64,000 nucleotides of DNA from Gordonia sp. SL306 (lineage in GTDB: Bacteria; Actinomycetota; Actinomycetes; Mycobacteriales; Mycobacteriaceae): assembly GCF_026625785.1 (NCBI RefSeq), contig NZ_CP113063.1, positions 2,666,001 to 2,730,000 of the forward strand. Direction: 5' to 3'. The notes under the pieces are model-generated. The model saw nothing but the letters and a program-made list of their open reading frames with translations. It ran no database searches and was not told the origin of the DNA. The position numbers and the translations under genes were made by a program. How positions within the stretch are numbered: position 1 is the first letter of the stretch; each line of letters opens with the position of its first letter. Positions 45,400-54,883 of this stretch are shown here, in pieces.

Positions 45400-46652
45400 G
45401 CCTGGAAACGCAACAGCGCTCGACGGCCGTGGACCTCGCGTCCCGCCGCGCGTTGCCGCCGTGGGTTCTCGTGTTCGGGGCGGTGTTCGTCTGTTCGTGG
45501 GCGGGCAACCAGTTCAGTCCGATGTTGCTGCTGTACAAGGAGGCCGAGCACTACTCGGCCGGCACGGTCACGAGCTTCCTGGGTGTCTATGTGGCCGGGC
45601 TCGCGCCGGCGCTGATCATCGCGGGCGCGGTCTCCGACCACGTCGGCCGACGGATTCCCATGTTCTGGGCCGTCTGCTTCGGTCTCGCCGGGAGCGTGCT
45701 CCTCTCGCTGGGCGAACTCGGCTCCGTCCCCATCTATCTCGGCCGCCTGGTGTCGGGTATGACGGTCGGGACGGCGATGGCCGTCGGGACAACCTGGCTC
45801 AAGGAGATGTCCGGAGAGCCGTATGACATGACCGCCGACGCCGGCTCAGGCGCGCGCCGTGCATCGCTCGCCTTCACCCTCGGGTCGGCGTTGGGTGCGC
45901 TGGTGGCAGGCAGCATCGCGCAGTGGGGGCCGTGGCCAGAGGTGTTGCCCTACGCGATCCATGTGGTGGTTACGCTGCCGTTCCTCTGGCTCGTCCGGCG
46001 CCCGCCCGAGACGAGCGCTCCCGACGCGGTTCGCCCGCCTCTGCGGACCCGCCTGTCGGTGCCGTCGGCTCGGCACCGACGATTCCTCCGTGTGGTGGTC
46101 GTCTGCGGCCCTTGGCTTTTCGTTGCGTGCGGACTCTCCTACGGGTACCTTCCGGTGCTTCTCGGGGATGCGGCCGGTGGCCTCGGGCTCGCCTACGCGA
46201 CGGTGCTCAGCGTGATCGCGCTGGTCTCCGGTGCGCTCATCCAGCCGGTGGCCAAGCGAATCGACTCGTCCTCCAGCGCACGTGGAATCGTCGTCTCGCT
46301 CGCGACGCTGACCGTCGGCATGCTGGTGATGATGGCAGCGGTGGCGACCGATCAGCTGATCGTCGGTGCGGTGGCGAGCGTGGTCTTCGGGGCCGGCTTC
46401 GGAATCGGTCTCGTCTCCGGCCTTCTCGAAGTCCAGCGCATCGCGCCGGCCGCGGACCTGGCCAAGCTCACCGGGGTCTTCTATGCCGTTGCCTACGTGG
46501 GGTTCATCGTCCCGACGATCCTCGCGGCGCTGACGCCGCCGTTCACCACCATCGAGCTGCTGACGGCACTCGTCGTGCTGCTGATCATCTCGACCCTGGC
46601 GGTGCTCGTCAGCTATCGAAAGCACCTGCCGGTGACCGGCTTGCGGTGGTGA
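45396..46652 (+). CDS. MFS transporter coupled to GntR
   Basis: 418 aa, about 12 hydrophobic segments. The A-loop signature SDHVGRRIPMFWAV marks the drug/metabolite MFS type. Translationally coupled to the GntR gene. Import of a nutrient or export of a toxic compound sensed by the GntR are both possible. Its last 44 bp overlap the convergent TetR gene. Confidence 0.88.
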   Translation: MSLETQQRSTAVDLASRRALPPWVLVFGAVFVCSWAGNQFSPMLLLYKEAEHYSAGTVTSFLGVYVAGLAPALIIAGAVSDHVGRRIPMFWAVCFGLAGSVLLSLGELGSVPIYLGRLVSGMTVGTAMAVGTTWLKEMSGEPYDMTADAGSGARRASLAFTLGSALGALVAGSIAQWGPWPEVLPYAIHVVVTLPFLWLVRRPPETSAPDAVRPPLRTRLSVPSARHRRFLRVVVVCGPWLFVACGLSYGYLPVLLGDAAGGLGLAYATVLSVIALVSGALIQPVAKRIDSSSSARGIVVSLATLTVGMLVMMAAVATDQLIVGAVASVVFGAGFGIGLVSGLLEVQRIAPAADLAKLTGVFYAVAYVGFIVPTILAALTPPFTTIELLTALVVLLIISTLAVLVSYRKHLPVTGLRW

Positions 46653-47205
46653 ACAACGGGACGATGCAGGTGGTGACGATCTCGGCGATGTCGTCGTCGG
46701 ACACGCGTCCGTAGACGAGGGTGTCATGGCGCAGCATGGTCAGGGGCACTGCCAGAACCCGTGGTGGCAGCGGCGCGTCACCGAGTTCGCCACGCGCGCG
46801 GGCCTGATCGACAATCGGGCCGAGCACCACGCTGATCCGGTCGGAGAACAGTGACTGTCCCCAACCGGGGTCGCTGGGATCGAGGTCGGCCAGGAGCCCG
46901 ACGACCATCTCCCGTCGGTGGTCGAGGATGTCCCGTCCGCCCCTGAGCGCGAGCTTCAGATCGTCGGCGAGACTGCCGGTGTCGACCGTGAAGGTCAGTT
47001 CGATCTGCTCGTCGGCCGCCATCGCGGCGAGCACCATGTGCGCCTTGGTGGCCCAGCGGCGGTAGAGGACCGCCTTGCCCGTGCCTGCCGCCGCCGCGAC
47101 GCCTTCGTACGTGGTGTTCGCGTACCCGTGCCGATCCACCTGGTCACGCACCGCTTCGAGGATCGCGCGCTCGAGTTCGGCGCCCCGCCGTCGGTGAGCA
47201 GGCAT
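46609..47205 (-). CDS. TetR-family regulator
   Basis: 198 aa from ATG 47205 (GGAGGTGGAG upstream). HTH: ERAILEAVRDQVDRHGYANTTYEGVA then GTGKAVLYRRWATK, the TetR_C_16-like subtype common beside efflux genes. The reading frame extends far upstream but lacks support. Divergent from the membrane protein at 47299, with two operator-like repeats in between. The 3' end overlaps the MFS gene by 44 bp tail to tail. Confidence 0.9.
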   Translation of the reverse strand: MPAHRRRGAELERAILEAVRDQVDRHGYANTTYEGVAAAAGTGKAVLYRRWATKAHMVLAAMAADEQIELTFTVDTGSLADDLKLALRGGRDILDHRREMVVGLLADLDPSDPGWGQSLFSDRISVVLGPIVDQARARGELGDAPLPPRVLAVPLTMLRHDTLVYGRVSDDDIAEIVTTCIVPLFTTASRSPAGAFDS

Positions 47206-47221
47206 CTCCACCTCCACAGAG

Positions 47222-47282
47222 GAAACGTTGCGTTTCTTATCTGAGAACTCTACACTTCTCTCGTTAGGAAACGAAGCGTCTC
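47222..47282. promoter_or_regulatory. Two TetR operators flanking a promoter
   Basis: Site 1: GAAACG-TTG-CGTTTC (47222-47236), perfect. Site 2: GAAACG-AAG-CGTCTC (47268-47282), one mismatch. Between them lies a good plus-strand promoter: TTGCGT (47228-47233), 17-bp spacer, TACACT (47251-47256). Site 1 covers the -35 and site 2 lies after the start, a classic two-site repression layout. Confidence 0.75.
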
Positions 47283-47298
47283 TTAGGAGTGGGGTCTC

Positions 47299-48309
47299 AT
47301 GGCAATGCCAACATCGGATCGGGCCGGCCAGATGTCCCCACGCAAGATGATCGGTCTGATCGTCGGCATCGCGATCCTGCTGACCCTCATGGTCATCGCG
47401 TTCGCCCTCCCGGCCTCGCGGTCGGCGCCCCACGATGTCCCGATCGGCGTGGTCGCTCCGGCGGCACAGGCGGCTCATTTCGAGCAGGGCGCAGACGGAT
47501 TCGCGGTCACCGCCTACCCCGATCAGGCGGCCGCGACAGACGCGATCCTCGACCGGGAGATCTACGGCGCGGTCGTGTTCGGCGCGAAGGGACCGGAGAC
47601 GGTGGTGGTGTCGAGTGCCGCGAGTCCGGCGGTTGCCACCTTGTTGGGGACCGTCGGCCAGAGGATGGGTATCACGACGCAACCCGTTGACGTCCAAGGG
47701 TTTCCCGCCGACGACCCGAAGGGTGCGGGCCTAGCGGCCGGCGCGCTGCCGCTGGCGCTCGGTGGCTGGATCGGTGCGATGGTGATCATGCTGCTCATCC
47801 CCGGCAACGGTGCCCGGCTGGTGGCCGCCGCCGGTGTGTCGGTGGCCGGGGGGCTGGCGTTGGTGGCCACGCTGCAGTTCGTGATCGGCACGTTCGACGG
47901 CAACTACTGGGTGACCAGTCTCGCCGCGATGCTGGGCATCGCCGCCACCTGTTTCATGGTTCTGGGTCTGCGTGAGCTCCTCGGCGGCATCGGTCTCGGC
48001 ATCGCCGCTGTGCTCTTGATCTTCCTGGGCAATCCGCTGTCGGGATTGCAGAGTGCTCCCGAACTGTTGCCCGCCCCGTGGGGGACGCTCGGTCAGTTGC
48101 TGCCGCCGGGTGCGACCGGAATGTTGTTGCGCGACGTCGTCTTCTTCGAGGGGCACGGCATCGCGCGGTCGATCGTCGTGCTGTGCTTCTGGCTGGCTCT
48201 CGGTCTCGCGCTCTACGGGGCAGGCATGGTTCGCGCACGGCGCAAACGCGACTCGGAGCCTGCCGATCCGGGCACGACGACGGACGGGACCGCGGTGGCG
48301 GTGGGCTGA
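47299..48309 (+). CDS. Multi-pass membrane protein controlled by TetR (ABC-2/YhgE-like)
   Basis: 336 aa. One TM at about residues 17-38, an external domain (40-145) ending in SSAASPAVATLLGTVGQR, then about six TM segments (145-310) and a charged, disordered tail. The arrangement resembles YhgE/Pip or ABC-2-type permease proteins without a visible ATPase. Divergent from, and probably repressed by, the TetR at 46609-47205. Efflux or envelope function is inferred. Confidence 0.7.
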   Translation: MAMPTSDRAGQMSPRKMIGLIVGIAILLTLMVIAFALPASRSAPHDVPIGVVAPAAQAAHFEQGADGFAVTAYPDQAAATDAILDREIYGAVVFGAKGPETVVVSSAASPAVATLLGTVGQRMGITTQPVDVQGFPADDPKGAGLAAGALPLALGGWIGAMVIMLLIPGNGARLVAAAGVSVAGGLALVATLQFVIGTFDGNYWVTSLAAMLGIAATCFMVLGLRELLGGIGLGIAAVLLIFLGNPLSGLQSAPELLPAPWGTLGQLLPPGATGMLLRDVVFFEGHGIARSIVVLCFWLALGLALYGAGMVRARRKRDSEPADPGTTTDGTAVAVG

Positions 48310-48361
48310 GTACCGCCGGATTCGCCCCGGAGGGCCGGATTCGGGTGCTGCGATCAGCCCA

Positions 48362-49585
48362 TCACGAGATGAGTTCGGCGAGCGCCACATCCGGGTTCGC
48401 GAGTGTGGCGGTGTCCACCGACGTCCGGGCCGTGATGAGATCCTTGATCCCTTCGAGCTGATCCCAGATGTTGACCTGCATCCCCGCCAGCACGTGTGAT
48501 TCGCCGTCGAGCCAGAACACGACAAACTCCCGTCCCGCGACGTCGCCGCGGAACACCACCTGTTCATAGCCGGTCGACAGTCCGGTGTACTCCATGCCCA
48601 GGTCGAACTGGTCGGTGAAGAAATACGGGAGATTCGAGTACTCCTCGCTGCCGCCGAGCATGTTGGTGACCGCCACCGCAGGCTGGTTCAGCGCGTTCGC
48701 CCAGTGCTCGGTACGCACCCGCGTGTGCAGGAGCGGGTGCTCGGCGTTCGCGATGTCGCCGACCGCGAACACATCGGGATCACTGCTCGCAAGGCCCGCG
48801 CCGACGAGCACGCCGCCATCGGCCGTCGCCAGCCCGGCTGCCTCCGCGAGTTCGAGATTGGGGACGGCTCCCGCCGCGATCAGCACCACCTCGGCGTCGA
48901 CGGTGTCGCCGCCCGCCAGCCGGAGGCCACGCGCGGCGCCGCCCTCGGTGATGATCTCCGCGACCTCGACGCCGGTGCGCAGGTCCACTCCGTGTTCACG
49001 ATGCAGCTCGGCGAACACCTCGGCGACCTCCGGCCCGAGGGCGCCCAGCAGGGGCTGTGGGGCGAACTCGGCGACGGTCACCTCGGCGCCGCGTTCCCGG
49101 GCGCTTGCCGCGACCTCGAGCCCTATCCAACCGCCACCGACGATGGCGACGCGGGTCGTGTCGGTGATCGCATCGCTCAACCGCTGCGCGTCGTCGATGG
49201 TCCGCAAGTAGTGGACACCGTCCGCGTCGGCGCCGGGCAGGTCGAGACGACGTGATCGAGAACCGGTGGCCAGCAAGAGTTTGTCGTAGGCGACGGTGCT
49301 GCCGTCCGGAAGCCGCACCGACTTGCCCGCGACGTCGAGGTTGTCGATGTCGGTGCCGGGGCGCAGGTCGATCCTGTTGTCCCGATACCAATCTCCATCG
49401 TGCACGGTGAAGTCGTGGAGGGTTTTCTTCCCGGCCAGGAACTCCTTGGACAGCGGCGGTCGCTCATAGGGCAGACGCTCTTCGGCGCCGAACAGGATCA
49501 CGTCTCCGTCGAAATCCTGTGCGCGTAGCGCCTCGGCCGCTTTCGCACCGGCCAGGCCGCCTCCGACGATCACGATGGTGGTCAC
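48362..49585 (-). CDS. FAD-dependent ferredoxin/rubredoxin reductase
   Basis: 407 aa from GTG 49585, preferred because GGAGG lies 8 bp upstream (ATG at 49591 is the alternative). Motifs: IVIVGGGLAGAKAAEAL (FAD), IVGGGWIGLEVAASARERG (NAD) and DVFAVGDIAN. The C-terminal reductase domain (SLG... IWDQLEGIK) is of the BphA4/PuxA type. It passes electrons from NAD(P)H to a ferredoxin of a P450 or Rieske oxygenase; no ferredoxin gene is adjacent. Confidence 0.9.
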   Translation of the reverse strand: MTTIVIVGGGLAGAKAAEALRAQDFDGDVILFGAEERLPYERPPLSKEFLAGKKTLHDFTVHDGDWYRDNRIDLRPGTDIDNLDVAGKSVRLPDGSTVAYDKLLLATGSRSRRLDLPGADADGVHYLRTIDDAQRLSDAITDTTRVAIVGGGWIGLEVAASARERGAEVTVAEFAPQPLLGALGPEVAEVFAELHREHGVDLRTGVEVAEIITEGGAARGLRLAGGDTVDAEVVLIAAGAVPNLELAEAAGLATADGGVLVGAGLASSDPDVFAVGDIANAEHPLLHTRVRTEHWANALNQPAVAVTNMLGGSEEYSNLPYFFTDQFDLGMEYTGLSTGYEQVVFRGDVAGREFVVFWLDGESHVLAGMQVNIWDQLEGIKDLITARTSVDTATLANPDVALAELIS

Positions 49586-49698
49586 GAGCATCGCCTCCGT
49601 CTTGCATCTGGTGCAGACGATGATCTGCACCGGCTCTCGGGTTCGTGCGTCTGGGCCCGACTCTACTCGCGACGTATGCGATCAGAGGTGTTGTGCGA

Positions 49699-50889
49699 TC
49701 AGCGGTCCGCCCACTCGGCGAGCGCGTCGACGGTGGTGATGTGGTCGACGCCGCGCAGCGCCGCGCCGTGCAACGGACCGTCGTCGCCGTGGATTCCGTC
49801 GATCACCTCCGGGGGTCGATGCTTACGGAACGACATCAGCCCACCGAGATACGCGGCGTCGAAGGGTTCGCGGGCCGCCGTGCGCAGCGGTGCGGCGAGC
49901 CCGCCGAGGGTGACGACGTCGGGATCGTGGATGTTGACCAACCCGGCGATCCCGCGACCGAGGGAGGAGCCGACCAGATCGAAGGTGCGCTGGATCTCTG
50001 GCCCGGTTGTGGTGCGGCGCGCATCGAGGAGGTCGTAGGCGTAGCGCAGCGGGTTCTCCGGCGGCGGGTCGCCGCGGTGTCGGGCGAGGGCCCGGCCGTC
50101 GACGGTGAGGTCCCAGCACCCGTGGGCGCCACACGGACACAACTCTGCGGGATCGCCGAACGGCACGTGGCCGTACTCGCCTGCGCCGCCGTGTGCGCCG
50201 ATCACCGGCACACCCTCGACCACCAGCGCGCCACCGAGCCCGACGGCGATGATCAGGTGCAGCGCGGTCCCGACGCCGCGCGCAGATCCGGTGCGTGCCT
50301 CGGCCAGACCGGCCAGGGTGGCGTCGTTGCCGACGAGGATCGGGAGCTTGACGTCAGCGGGTGGTTCCGCGATGAGGCCTGACAGGTCGATCTCCGACCA
50401 GTCGAGCGGGGTGAACTGGACCAGACGGTCGTCGCGGACCGCACCGGCGACCGACACGGAGACCGCGCGGATTCGCTCGCCGTGTTGCCCGTGGATCGCG
50501 CCGACGACGTCGGCGATCTCGGCCAGCACGGGCATCGGGTCCCGGCCCATCCGCGTGGTGCTCGCCGCCACGCGCGGGACACCGTCGAGGTCTGCGGTCG
50601 CCACCCGCCATCCGGTGAGACTGAGCTCGACCGCGATCACGAGAGGCCCGGACGGATGTGCATGAAGAACGGTGGTGGGTCTCCCGCGTCCCTGGGCCGG
50701 GGCGGGGCTCTCGTCGAGCAGCGCGACGCGGCGCAGTCGAGCCAGCAGCTCGGTCGCGGCGCCGCTGCGGATGCCGAGTTCCTGAGCTGCCGACGCGCGG
50801 GTGACACCCGGCTGGGTACGCACCACGTCGATCAGTCGGGCGGCCGTCAGCCAGCGGGCGGCGGTCGGACCGGCGGACGGGATGGCCAT
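49699..50889 (-). CDS. ROK-family regulator (HTH + sugar-kinase-like domain)
   Basis: 396 aa from ATG 50889. N-terminal HTH (LIDVVRTQPGVTRASAAQELGI), then the ROK ATPase-like fold (AVELSLTGWRVATADLDG, LVGNDATLAGLAEA, GAGEYGHVPFGD). The zinc motif reads CPCGAHGCWD; the usual final Glu of CxCGxxGCxE is Asp. Divergent from an MFS gene across 51 bp containing a palindrome, the standard sugar-responsive repressor arrangement. Confidence 0.9.
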   Translation of the reverse strand: MAIPSAGPTAARWLTAARLIDVVRTQPGVTRASAAQELGIRSGAATELLARLRRVALLDESPAPAQGRGRPTTVLHAHPSGPLVIAVELSLTGWRVATADLDGVPRVAASTTRMGRDPMPVLAEIADVVGAIHGQHGERIRAVSVSVAGAVRDDRLVQFTPLDWSEIDLSGLIAEPPADVKLPILVGNDATLAGLAEARTGSARGVGTALHLIIAVGLGGALVVEGVPVIGAHGGAGEYGHVPFGDPAELCPCGAHGCWDLTVDGRALARHRGDPPPENPLRYAYDLLDARRTTTGPEIQRTFDLVGSSLGRGIAGLVNIHDPDVVTLGGLAAPLRTAAREPFDAAYLGGLMSFRKHRPPEVIDGIHGDDGPLHGAALRGVDHITTVDALAEWADR

Positions 50890-50910
50890 CGGGTCATCTT
50901 CGCATTTCCA

Positions 50911-50934
50911 ATAAACTCGTATAACGAGTATATT
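50911..50934. promoter_or_regulatory. ROK operator overlapping the MFS promoter
   Basis: ACTCG-TATAA-CGAGT (50915-50929) lies between the divergent ROK and MFS genes. TATATT (50929-50934) is a good -10, placed 6 bp before the MFS ATG, which implies a leaderless transcript; no Shine-Dalgarno is present on that strand. Confidence 0.65.
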
Positions 50935-50940
50935 CTCCTG

Positions 50941-52125
50941 ATGCCCGCGACCAGCATCGATCTGGCCGACTCCCGGCACGGAGTCCGCCAGAACGCACCT
51001 GCCCTGCTGACCTTGGCGGTCGCCGGGTTCCTCGCGGTGACCACCGAGATGCTGCCCGTGGGTCTGTTGCCCGCCATAGGGGATGCGTTCGGGGTGGGCG
51101 ACTCGGTCACCGGTCTGCTGGTGACGGTGTTCGCGGTGATGGTTGCCGTCTTCGCGGTGCCGCTGACCATCGCCACCAAACGGTTCGCCCGCAAGAGGCT
51201 GATCCTCACCACTGTGGTCGGCTACCTGATCAGCAACCTGCTGATCGCCACCGCGCCGAGTTTCGCCGTCGTGGCCGCGGGGCGGGTGGTCGGTGGGCTG
51301 GCGCACGCCCTGTTCTTCTCGGTGTGCATCGGCTACGTCCCGCGGCTCGTCGAGCATCGCCAGGTCGGTCGGGGTCTCGCCGTCGTCGCCGGCGGTACCA
51401 CGGCGGGGTTCGTCCTCGGCGTGCCGTTGTCGACGGCGCTGGGCTCGGCGATCGGCTGGCGCAACGCATTCGTCACGCTCGCCGTCGTCGCGCTCATCGC
51501 CGTCGTCCTCATCGTCCGTTTTCTGCCTGCTGTGAGCGGTGCCGCCGCTGGCCGCCGGATCGAAAAGCCCGGTGCACGCAAAGATCTCGGTGTGGTGGTC
51601 ACGTCGAACACGCTGACCTTCATCGGTCAGTACACGCTCTACACCTACATCAGTGTCGTACTGCTGGCCGCCGGTGCGCAGGAGTCGTGGATTGGACCAC
51701 TCCTGCTGCTGTGCGGTATCTGCGGTCTGTTCGGACTCGCGTGCGTTGGCCGCACGATCGATCGTCGTCCGCGGACCACGGTTCTCACCGTCCTGGTGCT
51801 GCTGGCGGCGACCATCCTCGCGGTGGGTCTGTCGCACCAGTGGTTGGTCCTGCTGGTCATCGCGATGGCCTTGTGGAACGGTCTGTTCGGCGGGGTGCCG
51901 TCGATGTACCAGTCCGCCGCGGTCCGCGCGCTGACGGATGCGCCCGAGGTCGCCGGTGCGTGGATCAACTCGACGTCCAACATCGGCATCGCACTGGGCG
52001 CGCTGATCGGTGGTTCGTTGCTCGCGTCGGATTCGGCCACCTTCCACCTCGCGTGTGTGGGTGCTGCGTTCGTGGTCGCCGGGTTGGTGGTCGCGGTCCG
52101 GGGAAGACGGGGGTTTCCGGGGTGA
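50941..52125 (+). CDS. MFS transporter (DHA1, sugar-efflux/AraJ-like)
   Basis: 394 aa, 12 predicted TM segments. The segment GFLAVTTEMLPVGLLPAIGDAFG is typical of the AraJ/SotB-like DHA1 group. ATG 50941 is chosen because the promoter -10 and the hydrophobic start are here; the longer frame runs antisense into ROK. Probably controlled by ROK through the palindrome at 50915-50929. Confidence 0.88.
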   Translation: MPATSIDLADSRHGVRQNAPALLTLAVAGFLAVTTEMLPVGLLPAIGDAFGVGDSVTGLLVTVFAVMVAVFAVPLTIATKRFARKRLILTTVVGYLISNLLIATAPSFAVVAAGRVVGGLAHALFFSVCIGYVPRLVEHRQVGRGLAVVAGGTTAGFVLGVPLSTALGSAIGWRNAFVTLAVVALIAVVLIVRFLPAVSGAAAGRRIEKPGARKDLGVVVTSNTLTFIGQYTLYTYISVVLLAAGAQESWIGPLLLLCGICGLFGLACVGRTIDRRPRTTVLTVLVLLAATILAVGLSHQWLVLLVIAMALWNGLFGGVPSMYQSAAVRALTDAPEVAGAWINSTSNIGIALGALIGGSLLASDSATFHLACVGAAFVVAGLVVAVRGRRGFPG

Positions 52126-52208
52126 ACCTCGGCGGGCCTGTCGGTCGTCGTCCACGGTCCGGACACCGCTGACCCATCCACCTCGCGCACGGCTCCGAAA
52201 TACTTTGC

Positions 52209-53318
52209 GTGCGACCCTCCGAAGCACTCACCGTGCCATCTGTCCGCGCTGGTCGAGACCGAACGCGTCAAGATCTGACGAGCGTGGAGACGATCGTGCG
52301 CGCCCACGTTGCCGACCATGCCCGCCGCCTGGCGCAGATCGACCCTGATCTCGTCCCGGTGACCGAACTGCTGGGAGACATGGCTTCGCGCGGAAAGCGA
52401 CTTCGTGCCGCATTCTGCCTGGCCGGTGCCCGCGGTGCCGCGGGCGGACCGCTGCCACCGGGCGCGGCCGATGTGGCTTCCGCACTCGAGCTGTTCCACC
52501 TCGCCGCATTGGTGCACGACGACGTGATGGATCACAGCGAGCAGCGGCGCGGGCTGCCGACCGTCCATCGCCGCTGCGCCGCCGAGCACCGCCGTGCCGG
52601 GTGGTCCGGCGACGCCGACGCCTACGGGGAGGCCGTGGCGATCCTCGTCGGCGACTTCTGCCTGTCCTGGGCGGACGACCTCGTCGACCACGGCTTCGCG
52701 GACCACGACCGACGAACACGCATGTCGGGGCGGGCGGTGTGGTCGCAGATGCGGGACGAGACCATCGGGGGTCAGTTCCTCGATGTCCTCGGGCAGGTGC
52801 AGCAGACCACCTCGGCGCAGCGGGCCCGCGTCGTCCTGCGCTTCAAGAGCGCGCGGTACACCGTGGGCCATCCCCTTCGGCTCGGTGGCGTACTCGGCGG
52901 TGCGGACGAGGAGTTGATGGACTCGTACGAGCGGATCGGACTGACCGCAGGCGAGGCGTTCCAGTTGCGCGACGACGTGCTCGGTGTCTTCGGCGATCCG
53001 GAGGTGACCGGTAAACCCGTCGTCGACGACATCCGCGAGGGCAAGCGGACACTGCTCGTCGTGATCGCGTCGGAGCGCGCGAATCCTGTTCAGCGGCAGC
53101 ATCTCGACCGTCATCTCGGCGATCCGGGACTGACGGAGAAGGACCTCCTCACGGTGCGCGAGATCCTCGCGGACACCGGAGCGGTGGACGTCGTCGAAGA
53201 CCGGATCGAGGAACTCACGCTCGAGTCACTTCGCATCGTGGACGAATCGACCTCGGACGAGATCACGCGGCTCGCGCTCAGGGATCTGATCGAGCGCTGC
53301 GCGTGGCGGCGTGCATGA
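52209..53318 (+). CDS. crtE: Geranylgeranyl diphosphate synthase (polyprenyl synthetase)
   Basis: 369 aa from the GTG at 52209; GTGs at 52233 and 52284 are plausible, since no Shine-Dalgarno is clear. First Asp-rich motif HDDVMDHSEQRRG; second motif RDDVLGVFGD; MASRGKRLRAA is the IPP-binding region. Makes GGPP (or FPP/GGPP) from IPP. First gene of the plus-strand carotenoid operon, immediately before the crtA-like gene, and feeds CrtB. Confidence 0.9.
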   Translation: MRPSEALTVPSVRAGRDRTRQDLTSVETIVRAHVADHARRLAQIDPDLVPVTELLGDMASRGKRLRAAFCLAGARGAAGGPLPPGAADVASALELFHLAALVHDDVMDHSEQRRGLPTVHRRCAAEHRRAGWSGDADAYGEAVAILVGDFCLSWADDLVDHGFADHDRRTRMSGRAVWSQMRDETIGGQFLDVLGQVQQTTSAQRARVVLRFKSARYTVGHPLRLGGVLGGADEELMDSYERIGLTAGEAFQLRDDVLGVFGDPEVTGKPVVDDIREGKRTLLVVIASERANPVQRQHLDRHLGDPGLTEKDLLTVREILADTGAVDVVEDRIEELTLESLRIVDESTSDEITRLALRDLIERCAWRRA

Positions 53319-53346
53319 GATCTGCGCCCGGACGGTCAGGGATGAC

Positions 53347-54048
53347 GTGACGGAATACGACGAGCGGCCGGTTGTCGAGATGCGGATCTGGGGTGTGGAG
53401 CGCGTACTGCCCGCGCTGGCCCGGGTGGCGCGCACCCGGTCGGCGATGCGAGGTCTCCCCGGACTCGGATTCGGGAAGATCATGGGTACGGGATCGGCGC
53501 GCACCTTCACGCCGCGCGACGCCGATCTGCACCACTGGGCGCTGTTGACGGTGTGCACGGACGCTTCCGCCGCCGAGTCGGCATCGACCGGGGTCATCCG
53601 ATCCTGGGACTCGGCGTGTTCCGAGCGGCTGCACGTGACGATGCGCCCGCTCGCCTCCCGTGGCCGTTGGGCACGCCAGGAGCCTTTCGGCCCGCAGACG
53701 GAGCTCGCCCACCACCCTTGGACGGGACCGGTTGCCGCGATCACCCGGGCGCGTCTGCGCCCGACGCGGGCGATGTCGTTCTGGCGAGCTGTCCCACCCG
53801 TCGTCGACGAGCTCGATCGCTCGCCTGGCCTCCGGATGGCACTGGGAATCGGCGAGGCGCCCATCGGATTACAGGGCACCTTCTCGGTGTGGGATTCGAG
53901 CGACGACCTCACCGGATTCGCCTACCGCTCACCCCGACATCGTGCCGTCGTGCGGCGTACCGACCCCGCCCGCTGGTACGCGGAGGAATTGTTCACGCGA
54001 CTCGCGGTGACCGACATCAGTGGAACCTATCGGGGCCAGAGGCCATGA
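53347..54048 (+). CDS. Spheroidene-monooxygenase (CrtA)-like carotenoid ketolase
   Basis: 233 aa from GTG 53347 (AGGG upstream); a GTG at 53311 overlapping the crtE stop is the alternative. The C-terminal half carries the CrtA pattern: GIGEAPIGLQGTFSVWDS, GFAYRSPRHRAVVRRT and ARWYAEELFTRL. CrtA is a heme monooxygenase that introduces a C-2 keto group into the psi-end of acyclic carotenoids. Overlaps the cruF start by ATGA. This places ketolation in the same operon as hydration and glycosylation. Confidence 0.8.
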   Translation: MTEYDERPVVEMRIWGVERVLPALARVARTRSAMRGLPGLGFGKIMGTGSARTFTPRDADLHHWALLTVCTDASAAESASTGVIRSWDSACSERLHVTMRPLASRGRWARQEPFGPQTELAHHPWTGPVAAITRARLRPTRAMSFWRAVPPVVDELDRSPGLRMALGIGEAPIGLQGTFSVWDSSDDLTGFAYRSPRHRAVVRRTDPARWYAEELFTRLAVTDISGTYRGQRP

Positions 54049-54883
54049 TTCCTTTGACCTTTCGACGACGACCCTCGTACGCCGCGGTCTCCGGACCCCA
54101 CGACACCGTCGTCGGGAAGCGTCTGCCGACGGTCGCATGGATGCTGCTCGCGGCCGGCGTGGCCGCCCAGATCGCCTTCCCGTACACCGACGGTGGCACC
54201 CTTGTCCTCACGGTGGCCAGTGTCGCGTGTCTCGCCGCCGCGGTCCTCGCGGATGCGGCGAGCACCCGTGGACGGAAGGCCGCGGTGATCCTACTGCTCG
54301 TCGCCGGCGGAGGCGGGCTTCTTGCCGAATCGATCGGTGTCCGCACCGGATTCCCTTTCGGCAGTTATGAGTACACCGGAAATCTGGGAGCGGAGCTTCT
54401 CGACGTCCCGATCGTGATCCCGTTCGCCTGGGTCATGATGGCGTGGCCCGCACTTGCCGTGGCCCGCCGCCTGGTGGGACCGCGCCGCCGCTGGGCGACA
54501 GCGCTCGTCGGAGCCTGCGCGCTCACGGCGTGGGACATCTTTCTCGATCCGCAGATGGTCGATCAGGGCCACTGGGCGTGGCGGTTCCCGCATCCCGCTC
54601 TGCCCGGGGTGGAAGGGATCCCGCTGACCAACTCGCCGGATGGTTCGTCGTGTCGTTTCTCCTGATCGCCGCTCTCGATCATCTCATCGGACACTCGCCG
54701 TATGATGCGTTGCCGGTCGCGCTGTATCTGTGGACCTATTTCTCCTCGATGCTTGCGCACGCCGCGTTCTTCGGCCGCCCGCCCGTTGCGGTCGCGGGCG
54801 GCCTGCTGATGGGTGCGGTGGCCATCCCGCTACTCGTGTCGGTGCTGCGTGCACGTTCGCCGGGAGGCCGTCGTGCCGCGTGA
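54045..54883 (+). pseudogene. cruF: CruF-type carotenoid 1',2'-hydratase, frameshifted
   Basis: The frame from ATG 54045 reads as a DUF422 membrane hydratase for about 195 residues (FPFGSYEYTGNLG, AWDIFLDPQMVDQGHWAWRFP), then goes out of frame after GIPLTN and stops at 54665. The next frame continues the family at once (AGWFVVSFLLIAALDHLIG) to 54883. One missing base at 54633-54634 (AACTCGCC where AACTTCGCC would restore F-A-G-W) explains it; restored length is 279 aa. CruF adds water to the 1',2' double bond of psi-ends. Either a genuine mutation, slippage, or a sequencing error. Confidence 0.85.

Noticed and set aside
49699..52227. 842-codon frame suggesting a very long ROK protein
   Set aside because: The upstream 446 codons are antisense to the MFS gene and low-complexity; the HTH begins right after ATG 50889.
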